Shown piece after piece: positions 1-7,879 of a DNA stretch of 24,098 nt. The notes below the pieces were generated by a model. That model had not been told where the DNA came from. It worked only from the letters and a program-made list of their open reading frames with translations, and made no database searches. The number at the start of each line of letters is the position of its first letter. Position 1 is the first letter of the stretch. The stretch is from Anthropogastromicrobium chipingensis_A (lineage in GTDB: Bacteria > Bacillota > Clostridia > Lachnospirales > Lachnospiraceae): assembly GCA_963605535.1 (NCBI GenBank), contig CAVCXB010000038.1, forward strand, positions 1 to 24,098. The letters are read 5' to 3'. The translations under genes were made by a program, and so were the position numbers.

Positions 1-38
1 CAAAATCCCAAAAAGTGGAAGGTTTTTTTATATTATTT

Positions 39-57
39 TTTACTCGTCAGAGCTGGC
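39..57 (-). repeat. 19-bp repeat, copy 1 (inverted relative to 23987-24005)
   Basis: The plus strand reads TTTACTCGTCAGAGCTGGC. The exact reverse complement lies at 23987-24005, near the other end of the window. This copy is just downstream of the spoIVA stop. On the minus strand it carries the next stop in the spoIVA frame (40-42), so read-through would add about 20 codons. It is followed by A-rich, not T-rich, sequence, so it is not an obvious terminator. Probably one copy of a dispersed intergenic repeat. Confidence 0.6.
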
Positions 58-102
58 AACTCGTCTCACCGCAAATTCAGGCCATGACCATAACCCGAAT
101 GA

Positions 103-1578
103 TCAAATGATAATACATACAATTCCACCATTGCTATCGTTTATAATCTTCTTCAAGGCGTCCTGAAGCTTTTGCTGGCAGCTGTCAGTCATCTGGCTGA
201 TCTTGGCATTCATGCCGTCTTCAACGATCTGCTCGATGGATTTGCCGAAAATGTTAGTGCTCCAGATGCCGTCCTGCTCTTTCTGCGCGGCAGACTCGAT
301 GTAATCGACGAGGTCTTTTGCCTGCTGCTCGCTTCCGACGATTGGTGCGATCTCGGTCTCGACCATGCTCTGTATCATATGAACGGACGGCGCGGTGGCT
401 TTCATGCGAACGCCATAGCGATTTCCATGACGCACGACAACAGGCTCAGAAATGCTGATCTGGGTGCGCTCTGGTGTGACGACTCCGTACCCCTTTTGCG
501 TAACGGACTCCATCGCGGACTGCACCTTTTGATACTGGGAGCGAAGTCCGGCGTACTCGGCAAGCACATCAAAGAGCTGCGTCTGCGATGACACGGAAAA
601 ACCTGCCCGCTCGCTAGCGAGTGAAAAGTACAGCTCTTCTTTTAGACTAATTTCATAGACAATCTTTCCCTGAGCGAGATTTGTCTCCTCAAGCACAAAA
701 CGGCGAATCTGTGACGGAAGGCCCTCCTCTGCCGCCTCTTTTGCATCGCGCATACAGCTGATATGCTCCATGACCTTGCGTGCAAAGTCGATGACGGCTT
801 TTTTCACCGGATTGGAAAGTTCTAACACATCAAACCAGCCAGGCATCTCAAAATCGACCTCGCACACTGGAAATTCAAGCAAAATTTTTTGCATCAGCTG
901 ACTGATATCTTCTAAATCCATCGACGCACAATCCATCGGCGTGACCGTGACCTGATAGGTTTCCTGAAGCTTTCTTGCCAACTGCTTGGCAGACGGCGCA
1001 TATGGTGTCTTTGTGTTTAATACGATTACAAATGGTTTTCTATGTAATTTTAGTTCCTCGACCGTCTTTTCTTCGGCCTCCTCATACGCCTCCCGTGGAA
1101 GATCCGTAACGCTGCCATCCGTCGTGATAACGATTCCGACGGTGCTGTGCTCCTCGATAACTTTTCGCGTGCCAAGCTCTGCCGCCTGTGAAAATGGAAT
1201 GTCATAATCAAACCATGGCGTATGTACCAGACGCTCCTTCTCCTCATCGACTGCACCTGCCGCACCCGGAATCAAAAAGCCCACGCAGTCCACGAGGCGA
1301 ATCTTCATCTCGGTCTTATCCTCCAGACAAATCTTTGCCGCCTCGGTTGGGATAAATTTTGGCTCAGTTGTCATGATATTCTTACCGGACGCAGCCTGTG
1401 GAAGCTCATCGCGCGAGCGCGTCTTGGCGGGACCGTCCTCCATGTGGGGAATGACCATCTCCTCCATGAAACGGCGAATAAAGGTGGACTTGCCGGTGCG
1501 CACCGGGCCGACCACCCCTAAATAAATCTCTCCGTTTGTTCGCTGTCTGATATCCTTATAAATGTGAAATTCCTTCAT
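103..1578 (-). CDS. spoIVA: Stage IV sporulation protein A (spore coat morphogenetic ATPase)
   Basis: SpoIVA polymerises with ATP hydrolysis on the forespore outer membrane and forms the basement layer on which the spore coat is built, in the mother cell. The product is 491 residues (B. subtilis SpoIVA has 492) and matches the family from end to end as I recall it. The Walker A motif GPVRTGKS is at residues 24-31, followed by DELPQAASGKNIMTTEPKF, the switch-like VDCVGF, then HSTVGIVITTDG. The C-terminus ends GGIVCIII, as in the family. The open frame extends 13 codons upstream, but the start at 1578 is chosen because AGGAGG lies 5 nt before it and the protein then begins MKEFHIYKDI like its relatives. 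It is the last gene of the der-plsY-gpsA-spoIVA cluster, separated from gpsA by a foldback repeat, and has its own sigma-E-like promoter candidate. Nothing appears truncated. Confidence 0.97.
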   Translation of the reverse strand: MKEFHIYKDIRQRTNGEIYLGVVGPVRTGKSTFIRRFMEEMVIPHMEDGPAKTRSRDELPQAASGKNIMTTEPKFIPTEAAKICLEDKTEMKIRLVDCVGFLIPGAAGAVDEEKERLVHTPWFDYDIPFSQAAELGTRKVIEEHSTVGIVITTDGSVTDLPREAYEEAEEKTVEELKLHRKPFVIVLNTKTPYAPSAKQLARKLQETYQVTVTPMDCASMDLEDISQLMQKILLEFPVCEVDFEMPGWFDVLELSNPVKKAVIDFARKVMEHISCMRDAKEAAEEGLPSQIRRFVLEETNLAQGKIVYEISLKEELYFSLASERAGFSVSSQTQLFDVLAEYAGLRSQYQKVQSAMESVTQKGYGVVTPERTQISISEPVVVRHGNRYGVRMKATAPSVHMIQSMVETEIAPIVGSEQQAKDLVDYIESAAQKEQDGIWSTNIFGKSIEQIVEDGMNAKISQMTDSCQQKLQDALKKIINDSNGGIVCIII

Positions 1579-1599
1579 ACACGCCTCCTGACACTCATC

Positions 1600-1614
1600 C
1601 CCGGACAGTCCGGG
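1600..1614 (-). promoter_or_regulatory. Short palindrome in the spoIVA leader
   Basis: CCCGGACAGTCCGGG is a perfect 7-1-7 palindrome. It lies between the candidate sigma-E -10 element (1616-1623) and the AGGAGG ribosome binding site of spoIVA. As RNA it could form a 5-bp stem with a 5-nt loop near the 5' end of the message. A stabilising or regulatory role is inference. Confidence 0.4.
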
Positions 1615-1615
1615 C

Positions 1616-1647
1616 ACTGTACTACTGTCAGTCTATGCGTATATGAA
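1616..1647 (-). promoter_or_regulatory. Candidate sigma-E promoter for spoIVA
   Basis: On the minus strand TTCATATA (1640-1647) is followed after 16 nt by AGTACAGT (1616-1623). The sigma-E pattern, as I know it, is an ATA-type -35 and a CATACA-T type -10 about 16 nt later; this site matches at most but not all positions. It would give a leader of about 30 nt. spoIVA is a sigma-E gene in Bacillus, which supports the position, but the match is imperfect. Confidence 0.35.
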
Positions 1648-1676
1648 GGAAGTTATTCGTAAGATTACTTGAAAAA

Positions 1677-1803
1677 GCCCCACGGCAAATGTGCTTTACG
1701 AGACGAACCGTTGAAGCGAGCTGTCCAAATCACAGTAACATAATAAAGTGCATAGTGGGCACGCTGAACAGATCCGTCGACAAAGTCACTTTGCCAAGTG
1801 GGC
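1677..1803 (+). repeat. Foldback element, copy E1 (127 bp, terminal inverted repeats)
   Basis: The ends GCCCCACGGCAAATGTG (1677-1693) and CACTTTGCCAAGTGGGC (1787-1803) are imperfect inverted repeats, and the pairing continues inward. A diverged copy in opposite orientation lies at 4934-5071. The two share the 18-mers AATGTGCTTTACGAGACG (1688-1705) and CCGTCGACAAAGTCACTT (1774-1791), with recognisably related interiors. It sits between gpsA and spoIVA. It has no coding potential of note. It is either a MITE-like element or a structured RNA. Confidence 0.7.
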
Positions 1804-1825
1804 GTATTCATTCATAACCTAGCGA

Positions 1826-2839
1826 TCACTTATGTTCCCACAGCAGATTCTCACTCTCGATGGTCTTATCGCGAAGCATCAGATCTTTGAGTGCATCGGC
1901 AGCTGATTTGCCTTCGAACAGGACAAGATTGGTCTCCTGCACGAGCGGCATGGAAATGTTGTACTTTTTGCTGAGTGCAAGTGCGGCCTTTGCAGAGTAA
2001 ACACCTTCTACCACCATCTGCACCTCATCCATAGCCTCTTTCATGGTCTTTCCCTGACCGATTAAAATACCGGCTCTGCGGTTTCTGCTGTGCATACTGG
2101 TGCAGGTGACAATCAGATCACCGATACCGGAAAGTCCTGAAAAGGTCTCCGGACGACCGCCCATGGCAACGCCAAGTCTTGTGATCTCAGCGATTCCTCT
2201 TGTCATCAACGCTGCCTTTGTGTTGTCACCGCAGCCAAGACCATCGCTGACACCTGCTGCAAGCGCAATGACGTTTTTGAGTGCACCACCAAGCTCGATG
2301 CCAAGAATGTCCGGACTTGTGTATACACGAAAAACAGCGGACATAAACAGGTTTTGGATATGCTCTGCCGTCTGTCTGTCCTTTGCTCCTGCAACAACGG
2401 TTGTCGGAATTCCGCGGCTGACCTCCTCTGCATGGCTCGGACCAGAAAGAACTGCGACGTTTGTCATCGGGAGTTCCTCCTCGATCTGCTGGGACATTGT
2501 CATTAACGTTGCCTCCTCAATGCCCTTTGCCACGCTGACAATCAGCTGTCCCTCCTTGATAAAGGGCTTCATCTGTCTTGCCACTCCTCTGGTGAATACC
2601 GAAGGAACTGAAAGCACAAGCATCTCCTTAGCGGCACATGCCTCTTCTAAGTTTGCGGTAAATACAATGCTTCTCGGAATCTGAACGCCCGGGAGATTCT
2701 TGCATGTATAGCTTTCCTTGAGCGCTTCAATTTCCTTTGGCAGCGCAGACCATGCCGTAACCTCATGGCCATTCTGCGCCAGCACCATTCCTAAGGCAAT
2801 GCCCCATGTTCCCGTTCCTATAATGCTGACTTTTGCCAT
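1826..2839 (-). CDS. gpsA: NAD(P)-dependent glycerol-3-phosphate dehydrogenase
   Basis: GpsA reduces dihydroxyacetone phosphate to sn-glycerol 3-phosphate, the backbone for phospholipids, in the cytoplasm. The 337-residue product opens with the Rossmann motif GTGTWGIALG (residues 8-17). The family segments LSVPS, VAKGIE, LSGPSHAEEV and the substrate-binding GVSDGLGCGDNTKAAL follow, then GLSGIGDLIVTC. The open frame reaches 19 codons further upstream. The start at 2839 is preferred because AAAGGAAG lies about 9 nt before it and because the usual length and N-terminus (MAKVSIIGTG) then fit. It follows plsY after 96 nt, and the two catalyse consecutive steps, so cotranscription is likely. Confidence 0.97.
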   Translation of the reverse strand: MAKVSIIGTGTWGIALGMVLAQNGHEVTAWSALPKEIEALKESYTCKNLPGVQIPRSIVFTANLEEACAAKEMLVLSVPSVFTRGVARQMKPFIKEGQLIVSVAKGIEEATLMTMSQQIEEELPMTNVAVLSGPSHAEEVSRGIPTTVVAGAKDRQTAEHIQNLFMSAVFRVYTSPDILGIELGGALKNVIALAAGVSDGLGCGDNTKAALMTRGIAEITRLGVAMGGRPETFSGLSGIGDLIVTCTSMHSRNRRAGILIGQGKTMKEAMDEVQMVVEGVYSAKAALALSKKYNISMPLVQETNLVLFEGKSAADALKDLMLRDKTIESENLLWEHK

Positions 2840-2935
2840 AACCAAAATCTTCCTTTCCCTTGTCTTCATTTCTCTTCTATCTTCATTACAGTTCATTTCG
2901 ATTCATTTTTATGAATGGGCGAACCGTGAACGATC

Positions 2936-3577
2936 TTAGTTCTTCTTTGCGCCGATCTTGTTTTCGGTACCACTTAACAGACGCTTGATATTTGCTCTGT
3001 GACGAATGTACGCCTGAATGGTAATCAGGGCAAGCAAAATGATAAACTCGGCCATCTGTGCCGGCTGTACGGAGAGCATTCCGTTTACGCCGAAGATGAC
3101 ACCCATCACGAAGCAGATGGAAACAACGGTCAGAGAGCCGAGTGATACGTAGCGTGTCGCGTACACAATCGCAATGAATGCGGCCAGACATACAGCTGAA
3201 ATACGAATGTCAAATGCTAAGATGAAGCCGGATGTACTGGAGATTCCCTTTCCGCCCTTGAAATTCAAGTAGCATGGATAGTTGTGTCCCAAAATAACAC
3301 CGAATGCCAGATACAGCATATAGATGTCTTCCATATACTGCTGTCCGCTCGATACAGCCCATGCCTTTACAATCAGACATGGAATCAAACACTTACACAG
3401 ATCCACGACAAACACAATCAGACCTGCTTTTTTGCCAAGAACGCGAAGTGAATTCGTCGCGCCCGAGTTTCCGCTTCCTTCCTTTCGGATGTCGATTCCC
3501 TTCATCCGTCCGTACAGATAGCCTGTCTGGATCATGCCCAGACAGTATCCGATCACCAGCAATAATACACGTATCAT
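2936..3577 (-). CDS. plsY: Acyl phosphate:glycerol-3-phosphate acyltransferase
   Basis: PlsY moves an acyl group from acyl phosphate to glycerol 3-phosphate, giving lysophosphatidate at the membrane, the first committed step of phospholipid synthesis in most Gram-positives. The 213-residue protein has the family motifs: GSGNSGATNSLRVLGKKAG (conserved motif 1, about residues 35-54), GHNYPCYLNFKGGKG (motif 2), and several hydrophobic segments. I place the start at the ATG at 3577, which shares one base with the stop of der (TGATG), with AAAGGAAG 7 nt upstream. An overlapping GTG at 3580 is an alternative adding one residue. The overlap indicates translational coupling with der. The downstream neighbour gpsA makes its substrate. 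Confidence 0.96.
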   Translation of the reverse strand: MIRVLLLVIGYCLGMIQTGYLYGRMKGIDIRKEGSGNSGATNSLRVLGKKAGLIVFVVDLCKCLIPCLIVKAWAVSSGQQYMEDIYMLYLAFGVILGHNYPCYLNFKGGKGISSTSGFILAFDIRISAVCLAAFIAIVYATRYVSLGSLTVVSICFVMGVIFGVNGMLSVQPAQMAEFIILLALITIQAYIRHRANIKRLLSGTENKIGAKKN

Positions 3578-4902
3578 CACTTGTCTTCCTTTCTCTCGCG
3601 GATAATGAAGCGAAGCGGGGTACCTCTGAAGCCAAACGCATTACGAATCTGATTCTCAATGTATCTGGTGTAGGAATAATGCATCAGTTTTTTATCATTT
3701 ACAAAGATAACAAATGTCGGCGGCTTTACGGAAATCTGCGTCATGTAGAAGACCTTCAGACGACGGCCCTTGTCAGACGGCGGCTGCTGCATGGCAACGG
3801 CCTCTGCCAAAATCTCGTTGAGGACACCCGTTGCAATACGCATGGACTGGTTCTCGATGATCATATCAATCAGCTCAAACAGCTTGTCTAAACGCTGTCC
3901 GGTCTTTGCGGAGATGAATACAAACTCGGCATACGGCATATAGGCTAAGGTCTGCTTGATCTTCTCGGTCATCTTGTAGATGGTCTTGTCATCCTTCTGA
4001 ACGGCATCCCACTTATTGACTGCGATGATGACACCCTTGCCGCGCTCATGTGCGATACCGGCAATCTTGGCATCCTGCTCGGCAACGCCCTCTGCCGCAT
4101 CAATTACCATAACGACTACGTCGGCACGCTCAACGGCGGTAACGGTACGAATAATACTGTAGCGCTCCAGATCCTCATGAATCTTGCTCTTGCGGCGAAG
4201 ACCAGCGGTATCAATTAAAACATACTCACGTCCATTTCTCTTAAGTGGCGTATCAATCGCGTCACGAGTGGTACCGGCAACGTCAGATACAATCACGCGC
4301 TTCTCACCAACCAGACGGTTTACAATAGAGGACTTTCCTACGTTCGGGCGGCCTACGATTGCGATACGCGGACGGTCATCATCCTCTGTCGCTGCGCCAT
4401 CCTTCTTAAAGTGATCGCTGACAGCCTCAAGAAGATCGCCAACACCCTGACGGTTTACAGCGGATACCGGAATCGGATCGCCGATTCCAAGGTTATAGAA
4501 CTCGTAAACATCGGCCTCCATCTTCTTGAAGGAATCGACCTTATTAACACAGAGAACAACAGGCTTTCGACTACGGCGAAGCATATCGGCTACCTTGCCG
4601 TCTGCATCGGTCAGTCCCTGCTTTACATCGACAAGGAAAATGATGACATCTGCAGTGTCGATTGCGATCTGCGCCTGATCTCTCATCTGGGACAGGATTA
4701 CATCACTTGAATCTGGCTCGATACCACCGGTATCAATTAGGGTAAAATTGTAATTTAACCAGGTACAGTCCGCATAGATACGGTCTCTTGTAACACCCGG
4801 AGTATCTTTTACGATGGCGATGGAATCACCAGCGATTACATTAAACATCGTAGACTTTCCAACATTTGGGCGGCCTACGATGGCAACTATCGGTTTACTC
4901 AT
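3577..4902 (-). CDS. der: Ribosome-assembly GTPase Der (EngA)
   Basis: Der is the tandem-domain GTPase needed for maturation of the 50S ribosomal subunit. The 441 residues have two G domains in series. The first P-loop GRPNVGKST is at residues 10-18, with DTGG at 57-60 and NKVD at 120-123. The second P-loop GRPNVGKSS is at 184-192, with DTAGL and NKWD. A C-terminal KH-like domain follows, ending in the typical basic segment (GFRGTPLRFIIRERKEDK). Length and domain order are normal. The ribosome binding site is weak (purine-rich GAGAGAA before the ATG). It heads the tightly packed der-plsY pair. A foldback repeat separates it from the DUF512 gene upstream. Confidence 0.98.
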   Translation of the reverse strand: MSKPIVAIVGRPNVGKSTMFNVIAGDSIAIVKDTPGVTRDRIYADCTWLNYNFTLIDTGGIEPDSSDVILSQMRDQAQIAIDTADVIIFLVDVKQGLTDADGKVADMLRRSRKPVVLCVNKVDSFKKMEADVYEFYNLGIGDPIPVSAVNRQGVGDLLEAVSDHFKKDGAATEDDDRPRIAIVGRPNVGKSSIVNRLVGEKRVIVSDVAGTTRDAIDTPLKRNGREYVLIDTAGLRRKSKIHEDLERYSIIRTVTAVERADVVVMVIDAAEGVAEQDAKIAGIAHERGKGVIIAVNKWDAVQKDDKTIYKMTEKIKQTLAYMPYAEFVFISAKTGQRLDKLFELIDMIIENQSMRIATGVLNEILAEAVAMQQPPSDKGRRLKVFYMTQISVKPPTFVIFVNDKKLMHYSYTRYIENQIRNAFGFRGTPLRFIIRERKEDK

Positions 4903-4933
4903 ACTTTTCTCTCTTTCTTATTTGTGTTGTCCG

Positions 4934-5071
4934 GCACCCCATTCGGTGAAGTGACTTTGTCGACGGGCCCAACTCCGCGGGACCCCACTACACAATTTCA
5001 ACGTAAGTGTATTTTGACAACGGGCCCGCTACAACGTCCCGTCTCGTAAAGCACATTCACCTCAGGGGTGC
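4934..5071 (-). repeat. Foldback element, copy E2 (138 bp, terminal inverted repeats)
   Basis: On the minus strand the element starts GCACCCCTGAGGTGAATGTG and ends CACTTCACCGAATGGGGTGC, so the outer 7 bp are perfect inverted repeats and the next bases pair with small bulges. It shares two 18-mers with E1 (4949-4966 and 5040-5057). Where E1 pairs GGCAAA with TTTGCC, E2 pairs GGTGAA with TTCACC, that is, two compensatory base-pair changes. It lies between the DUF512 gene and der and fills most of that 209-base gap. Confidence 0.7.
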
Positions 5072-5111
5072 ATAAACTATTCATAACTATAAATTGGTGC
5101 AATAAAACGAA

Positions 5112-6464
5112 TTACAGCTCATACGGAGAATGAAGCTGCTCAGACTCTTCACTATCTTCCATTAACATTGCACGAATCAGATCTTGCCCGTCTGATTTTA
5201 CAATATTTATCGGGACTTGTAAAGCATTTTCGACATCCTGCTTTGTCAGATCGTCCAAAAATACCTCTTCGTTGCTTCGGAACATGTTTGCTGGAAGCAG
5301 AAGAACCTCTCCGAGCGGCTTGCCGGTAAGCTGTTTGATCAGATCCTGTCCTGTGATCAAGCCGGACACAGTAACGCCATGGCCGAAGAAATCGTTCAAA
5401 ATCTCATAGACGGTAATGTTCACATTTGGAAACTTCTCATGCACTTTGGCTGCAATATCCCGAAGGAATGGAAATGCCAACTTTCCGGTGGCAAGGGATA
5501 ACTCATGAACACGGTCATCTCCTTCAATTGGCTCTAATGTATAGTCGGTCTCTTCGATTAAAAGACGCAGCATACCGACACCATTTTCAAGCTGCACATA
5601 GCCATCATAATTGTCTTCCGGCGGCAGAGGGCGCTCGGCAAGCAGATAAAACTCATCGCTTGCGTGGACAAAGTGCGTGCCAAAGCGCTCATACATATCA
5701 TTCTGGAATTTCTCGATGATATCAAGCGCATTTGCCGCATCTTCTTTTGTTAACGGCTCAAGCGGATACAATCCCTCGCGGTACTTGCTTAATCCGACTG
5801 GAACGACAGACATACTCTGCATCTGCGGATACAGCCCTGCTAGGTCACGAATGGAACGCTCTAACTCAGCGCCGTCATTTACGCCCTTGCACAAAACGAT
5901 CTGTCCATTCATCTCAATGTCCGCATCGCGCAGACGAATTAAGGTATCCATAATCTTTCCGGCGAAACGGTTGTGAAGCATCTTCACACGAAGCTCCGGG
6001 TTTGTTGTCTGGACGGAAATGTTGATCGGAGACAAATGATATTTAATGATACGCGAAAGATCGTGCTCCTTCATATTTGTCAAGGTAATATAATTTCCCT
6101 GAAGGAAAGACAATCTCGCATCATCATCCTTAAAATAAAGGGTCTCGCGCATTCCCGGCGGCATCTGGTCGATAAAGCAGAAAATGCACTTGTTGGTACA
6201 GGAACGGTAATCGGACATCAAGCCACTCTCAAACTCGATGCCAAGGTCCTCATAGAAGTCCTTGTCAAACTCCCATTCCACTTCTGTGCCGTCCTTTTTC
6301 TGGACGACCATATCAATTTCTTCATTCTGAATATAAAAACGGTAATCAAGAACATCCTCGATATCTTCGCCGTTGATCTGTAGGATCTTATCACCTGGCT
6401 CTAACTCCAATTCCTCTGCAATCGAGCCCGGCGCCACCGATTTGATCTGATGGGCATGTTTCAT
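5112..6464 (-). CDS. PDZ / radical SAM / DUF512 protein
   Basis: Putative iron-sulfur oxidoreductase of the DUF512 family; the reaction is not known. The 450-residue product begins with a PDZ-like domain (about residues 1-65; VAPGSIAEELELEPGDKILQINGEDI). A radical-SAM-type cluster site follows, with Cys89, Cys93 and Cys96 in C-x3-C-x2-C spacing (CTNKCIFCFIDQMPPGMR). The conserved QGNYITLTN and ISVQTTNPELR follow, then the DUF512 C-terminal region (about 260-430). The start at 6464 is chosen from GGGAGG 9-10 nt upstream and the family N-terminus; the frame itself opens 24 codons earlier. This family is commonly found directly before der in Clostridia, as here. A promoter with an extended -10 is visible upstream. 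Confidence 0.93.
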   Translation of the reverse strand: MKHAHQIKSVAPGSIAEELELEPGDKILQINGEDIEDVLDYRFYIQNEEIDMVVQKKDGTEVEWEFDKDFYEDLGIEFESGLMSDYRSCTNKCIFCFIDQMPPGMRETLYFKDDDARLSFLQGNYITLTNMKEHDLSRIIKYHLSPINISVQTTNPELRVKMLHNRFAGKIMDTLIRLRDADIEMNGQIVLCKGVNDGAELERSIRDLAGLYPQMQSMSVVPVGLSKYREGLYPLEPLTKEDAANALDIIEKFQNDMYERFGTHFVHASDEFYLLAERPLPPEDNYDGYVQLENGVGMLRLLIEETDYTLEPIEGDDRVHELSLATGKLAFPFLRDIAAKVHEKFPNVNITVYEILNDFFGHGVTVSGLITGQDLIKQLTGKPLGEVLLLPANMFRSNEEVFLDDLTKQDVENALQVPINIVKSDGQDLIRAMLMEDSEESEQLHSPYEL

Positions 6465-6544
6465 AAAAGTAACCTCCCGGCCCGTGGGCCTGTATCTGTA
6501 AGGTAATCCAACTGAAAAAGCAGCTGATTTCTCCACATTTTACT

Positions 6545-6573
6545 ATCATACCAAAATTCAAAAGATCCTACAA
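6545..6573 (-). promoter_or_regulatory. Sigma-A-type promoter for the DUF512-der cluster
   Basis: On the minus strand TTGTAG (6568-6573), a 17-nt spacer and TATGAT (6545-6550), with TGG directly before the -10 (extended -10). The -35 is weak. The leader of about 75 nt contains GGCCCGTGGGCC (6479-6490), a small palindrome touching the ribosome binding site region of the DUF512 gene, which could influence translation. Confidence 0.6.
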
Positions 6574-6583
6574 GTGGTTTTCT

Positions 6584-6627
6584 GAAAAAAAGAGGAGCGC
6601 TGATTCAGATTGATCAGGCACTCCTCT
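6584..6627 (-). terminator. Rho-independent terminator of glgCD
   Basis: On the minus strand the stem AGAGGAGUGC (6618-6627) pairs with GCGCUCCUCU (6591-6600) through 10 bp, including one U-G pair. TGAT/ATCA can extend the stem, and it is followed by seven to eight T residues (6584-6591). It lies downstream of glgD and before the DUF512 promoter, so it separates the two units. Confidence 0.88.
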
Positions 6628-6633
6628 AATAAA

Positions 6634-6693
6634 TTATCTTTGATTATCTTTGATTATCTTCGACTGTCTTTGACTTTCTCTTGTTATCTTTGA
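6634..6693. repeat. Degenerate 10-bp-period tandem array
   Basis: About six units of consensus TTATCTTTGA lie end to end from 6634. The first two are exact, the third differs by one base, the fourth and fifth are degenerate, and the sixth is exact. The array is between the glgD stop and its terminator. On the minus strand AAA runs recur about every 10 bp, one helical turn, which could give intrinsic curvature. It is not a CRISPR: units have no spacers. Confidence 0.75.
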
Positions 6694-6710
6694 TTTTCCG
6701 AGACTTTCTG

Positions 6711-6742
6711 GAACTTAGTCTCAGATGAACTTCGTCTCAGAT
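6711..6742. repeat. 16-bp tandem duplication across the glgD stop codon
   Basis: GAACTTAGTCTCAGAT (6711-6726) is followed directly by GAACTTCGTCTCAGAT (6727-6742), with one mismatch. The second copy contains the glgD stop (6737-6739). A flanking TTCTGGAA(C/T)TTAG also occurs twice (6706-6718 and 6745-6757), so the 3' end of glgD looks locally duplicated by slippage. Confidence 0.75.
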
Positions 6743-7879
6743 CTTCTGGAATTTAGCCGCATATACCGGAAAGGTATCAGTACCCTTGATCTCTTTGTTT
6801 GGAGAAATGGTTACGTTCTTATCAGTAATGACATACTCAAGGTTGGAACCCTCGCCAACTACGGTGTCCTGCATCAGTACACAATTCTTTACCTTTGCGC
6901 CCTTTGCAATCTTTACACCTCTAAAGAGGATACAATTCTCAACCTCACCCTCGATGATACAACCATCGGCTGCCATGACATTTTTTGCCTTGGAGCCATT
7001 GATATAACGTGTCGGATTGTCGTCACGAATCTTTGTGTAGATCGGATTTGGTGTGAACAGTGCATCCAGATTCTCATCGTCAAGCAGCTTCATATTCTCA
7101 TCAAAGTAGCTCTTCATATCGGTGATTCTTGCTAAATAGCCATCGAAACGATATGCCTTTACATTCAGCTTATCGAGTCTCTGAGCCAGGATATCACGCT
7201 CGAAGTAAACATAGCCACGAACGAAAGCGGTATGAATCAGGTCGATTAACAGCTCTCTCTTTAAGATGTAGATATTCATGGAGAGATTCTGTGGGCCGGA
7301 CTCCTCGGAGTTGATGTAAATTTTCTTTACATTGCCATCCTCGATTGCCAGTGTATAGAAGAAATCATCCTTCATGATATCTGGATTCTTTAAGCTCTCT
7401 GCCAGTTCCTCTTCCTTGTACGCTACGGTTACATCAGCACCGCTCTCAATATGCGCGCGCAGCATATCACTAAAATCAAAGTTTACGGCAATGTTGGCAT
7501 CGGACATAACAACATACTCTTCCTTCTGGTCACGCAGAAGTCCAAGAATGCTGGCAAGTGCCTCAACACGTCCGTTGTACATCTTTACGGTCTTCTCAGC
7601 GAATGGCGGGATGATATTTAAACCACCGTTCTTGCGGCTTAAATCCCACTCACGACCAGAGCCAAGATGATCCATTAAAGAATGGTAGTTCTTGCGTACT
7701 AACACGGAAATGTTATCAATTCCGCTGCTTACCATACTGGATAGGATAAAGTCGATCATGCGGTAACGTCCTGCAAAGGGAATGGAAGCCATCAGACGCT
7801 CCGTTACCAGTTCCGGAACCATATTATCATAACTGTTCGGGAAGATAATTCCCAGCGCGTTTACATTTGATTTTACCAT
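6737..7879 (-). CDS. glgD: ADP-glucose pyrophosphorylase regulatory-type subunit GlgD
   Basis: GlgD is the non-catalytic partner of GlgC in Firmicutes glucose-1-phosphate adenylyltransferase, which makes ADP-glucose for glycogen. The 380 residues keep the fold: a nucleotidyltransferase domain (about 1-240; AGRYRMIDFILSSMVSSGIDNISVL) and a C-terminal left-handed beta-helix (about 290-370). The catalytic features are lost. The N-terminal GG-x-GxRL loop is replaced by PNSYDNMVPEL. The segment aligning with the GlgC GDQI site reads SDANI, placing Asn where GlgC has its catalytic Asp. The start codon overlaps the 3' end of glgC by 7 nt, so the two are translationally coupled. The 3' end carries a 16-bp tandem duplication, and a good terminator follows. 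Confidence 0.95.
   Translation of the reverse strand: MVKSNVNALGIIFPNSYDNMVPELVTERLMASIPFAGRYRMIDFILSSMVSSGIDNISVLVRKNYHSLMDHLGSGREWDLSRKNGGLNIIPPFAEKTVKMYNGRVEALASILGLLRDQKEEYVVMSDANIAVNFDFSDMLRAHIESGADVTVAYKEEELAESLKNPDIMKDDFFYTLAIEDGNVKKIYINSEESGPQNLSMNIYILKRELLIDLIHTAFVRGYVYFERDILAQRLDKLNVKAYRFDGYLARITDMKSYFDENMKLLDDENLDALFTPNPIYTKIRDDNPTRYINGSKAKNVMAADGCIIEGEVENCILFRGVKIAKGAKVKNCVLMQDTVVGEGSNLEYVITDKNVTISPNKEIKGTDTFPVYAAKFQKI

Noticed and set aside
103..1617. Longer SpoIVA starting 13 codons upstream
   Set aside because: The extension runs through the leader palindrome, has no family similarity, and the ATG at 1578 has an ideal ribosome binding site.
6634..6693. CRISPR array
   Set aside because: Units are 10 bp and contiguous with no spacers, and no cas genes are near.
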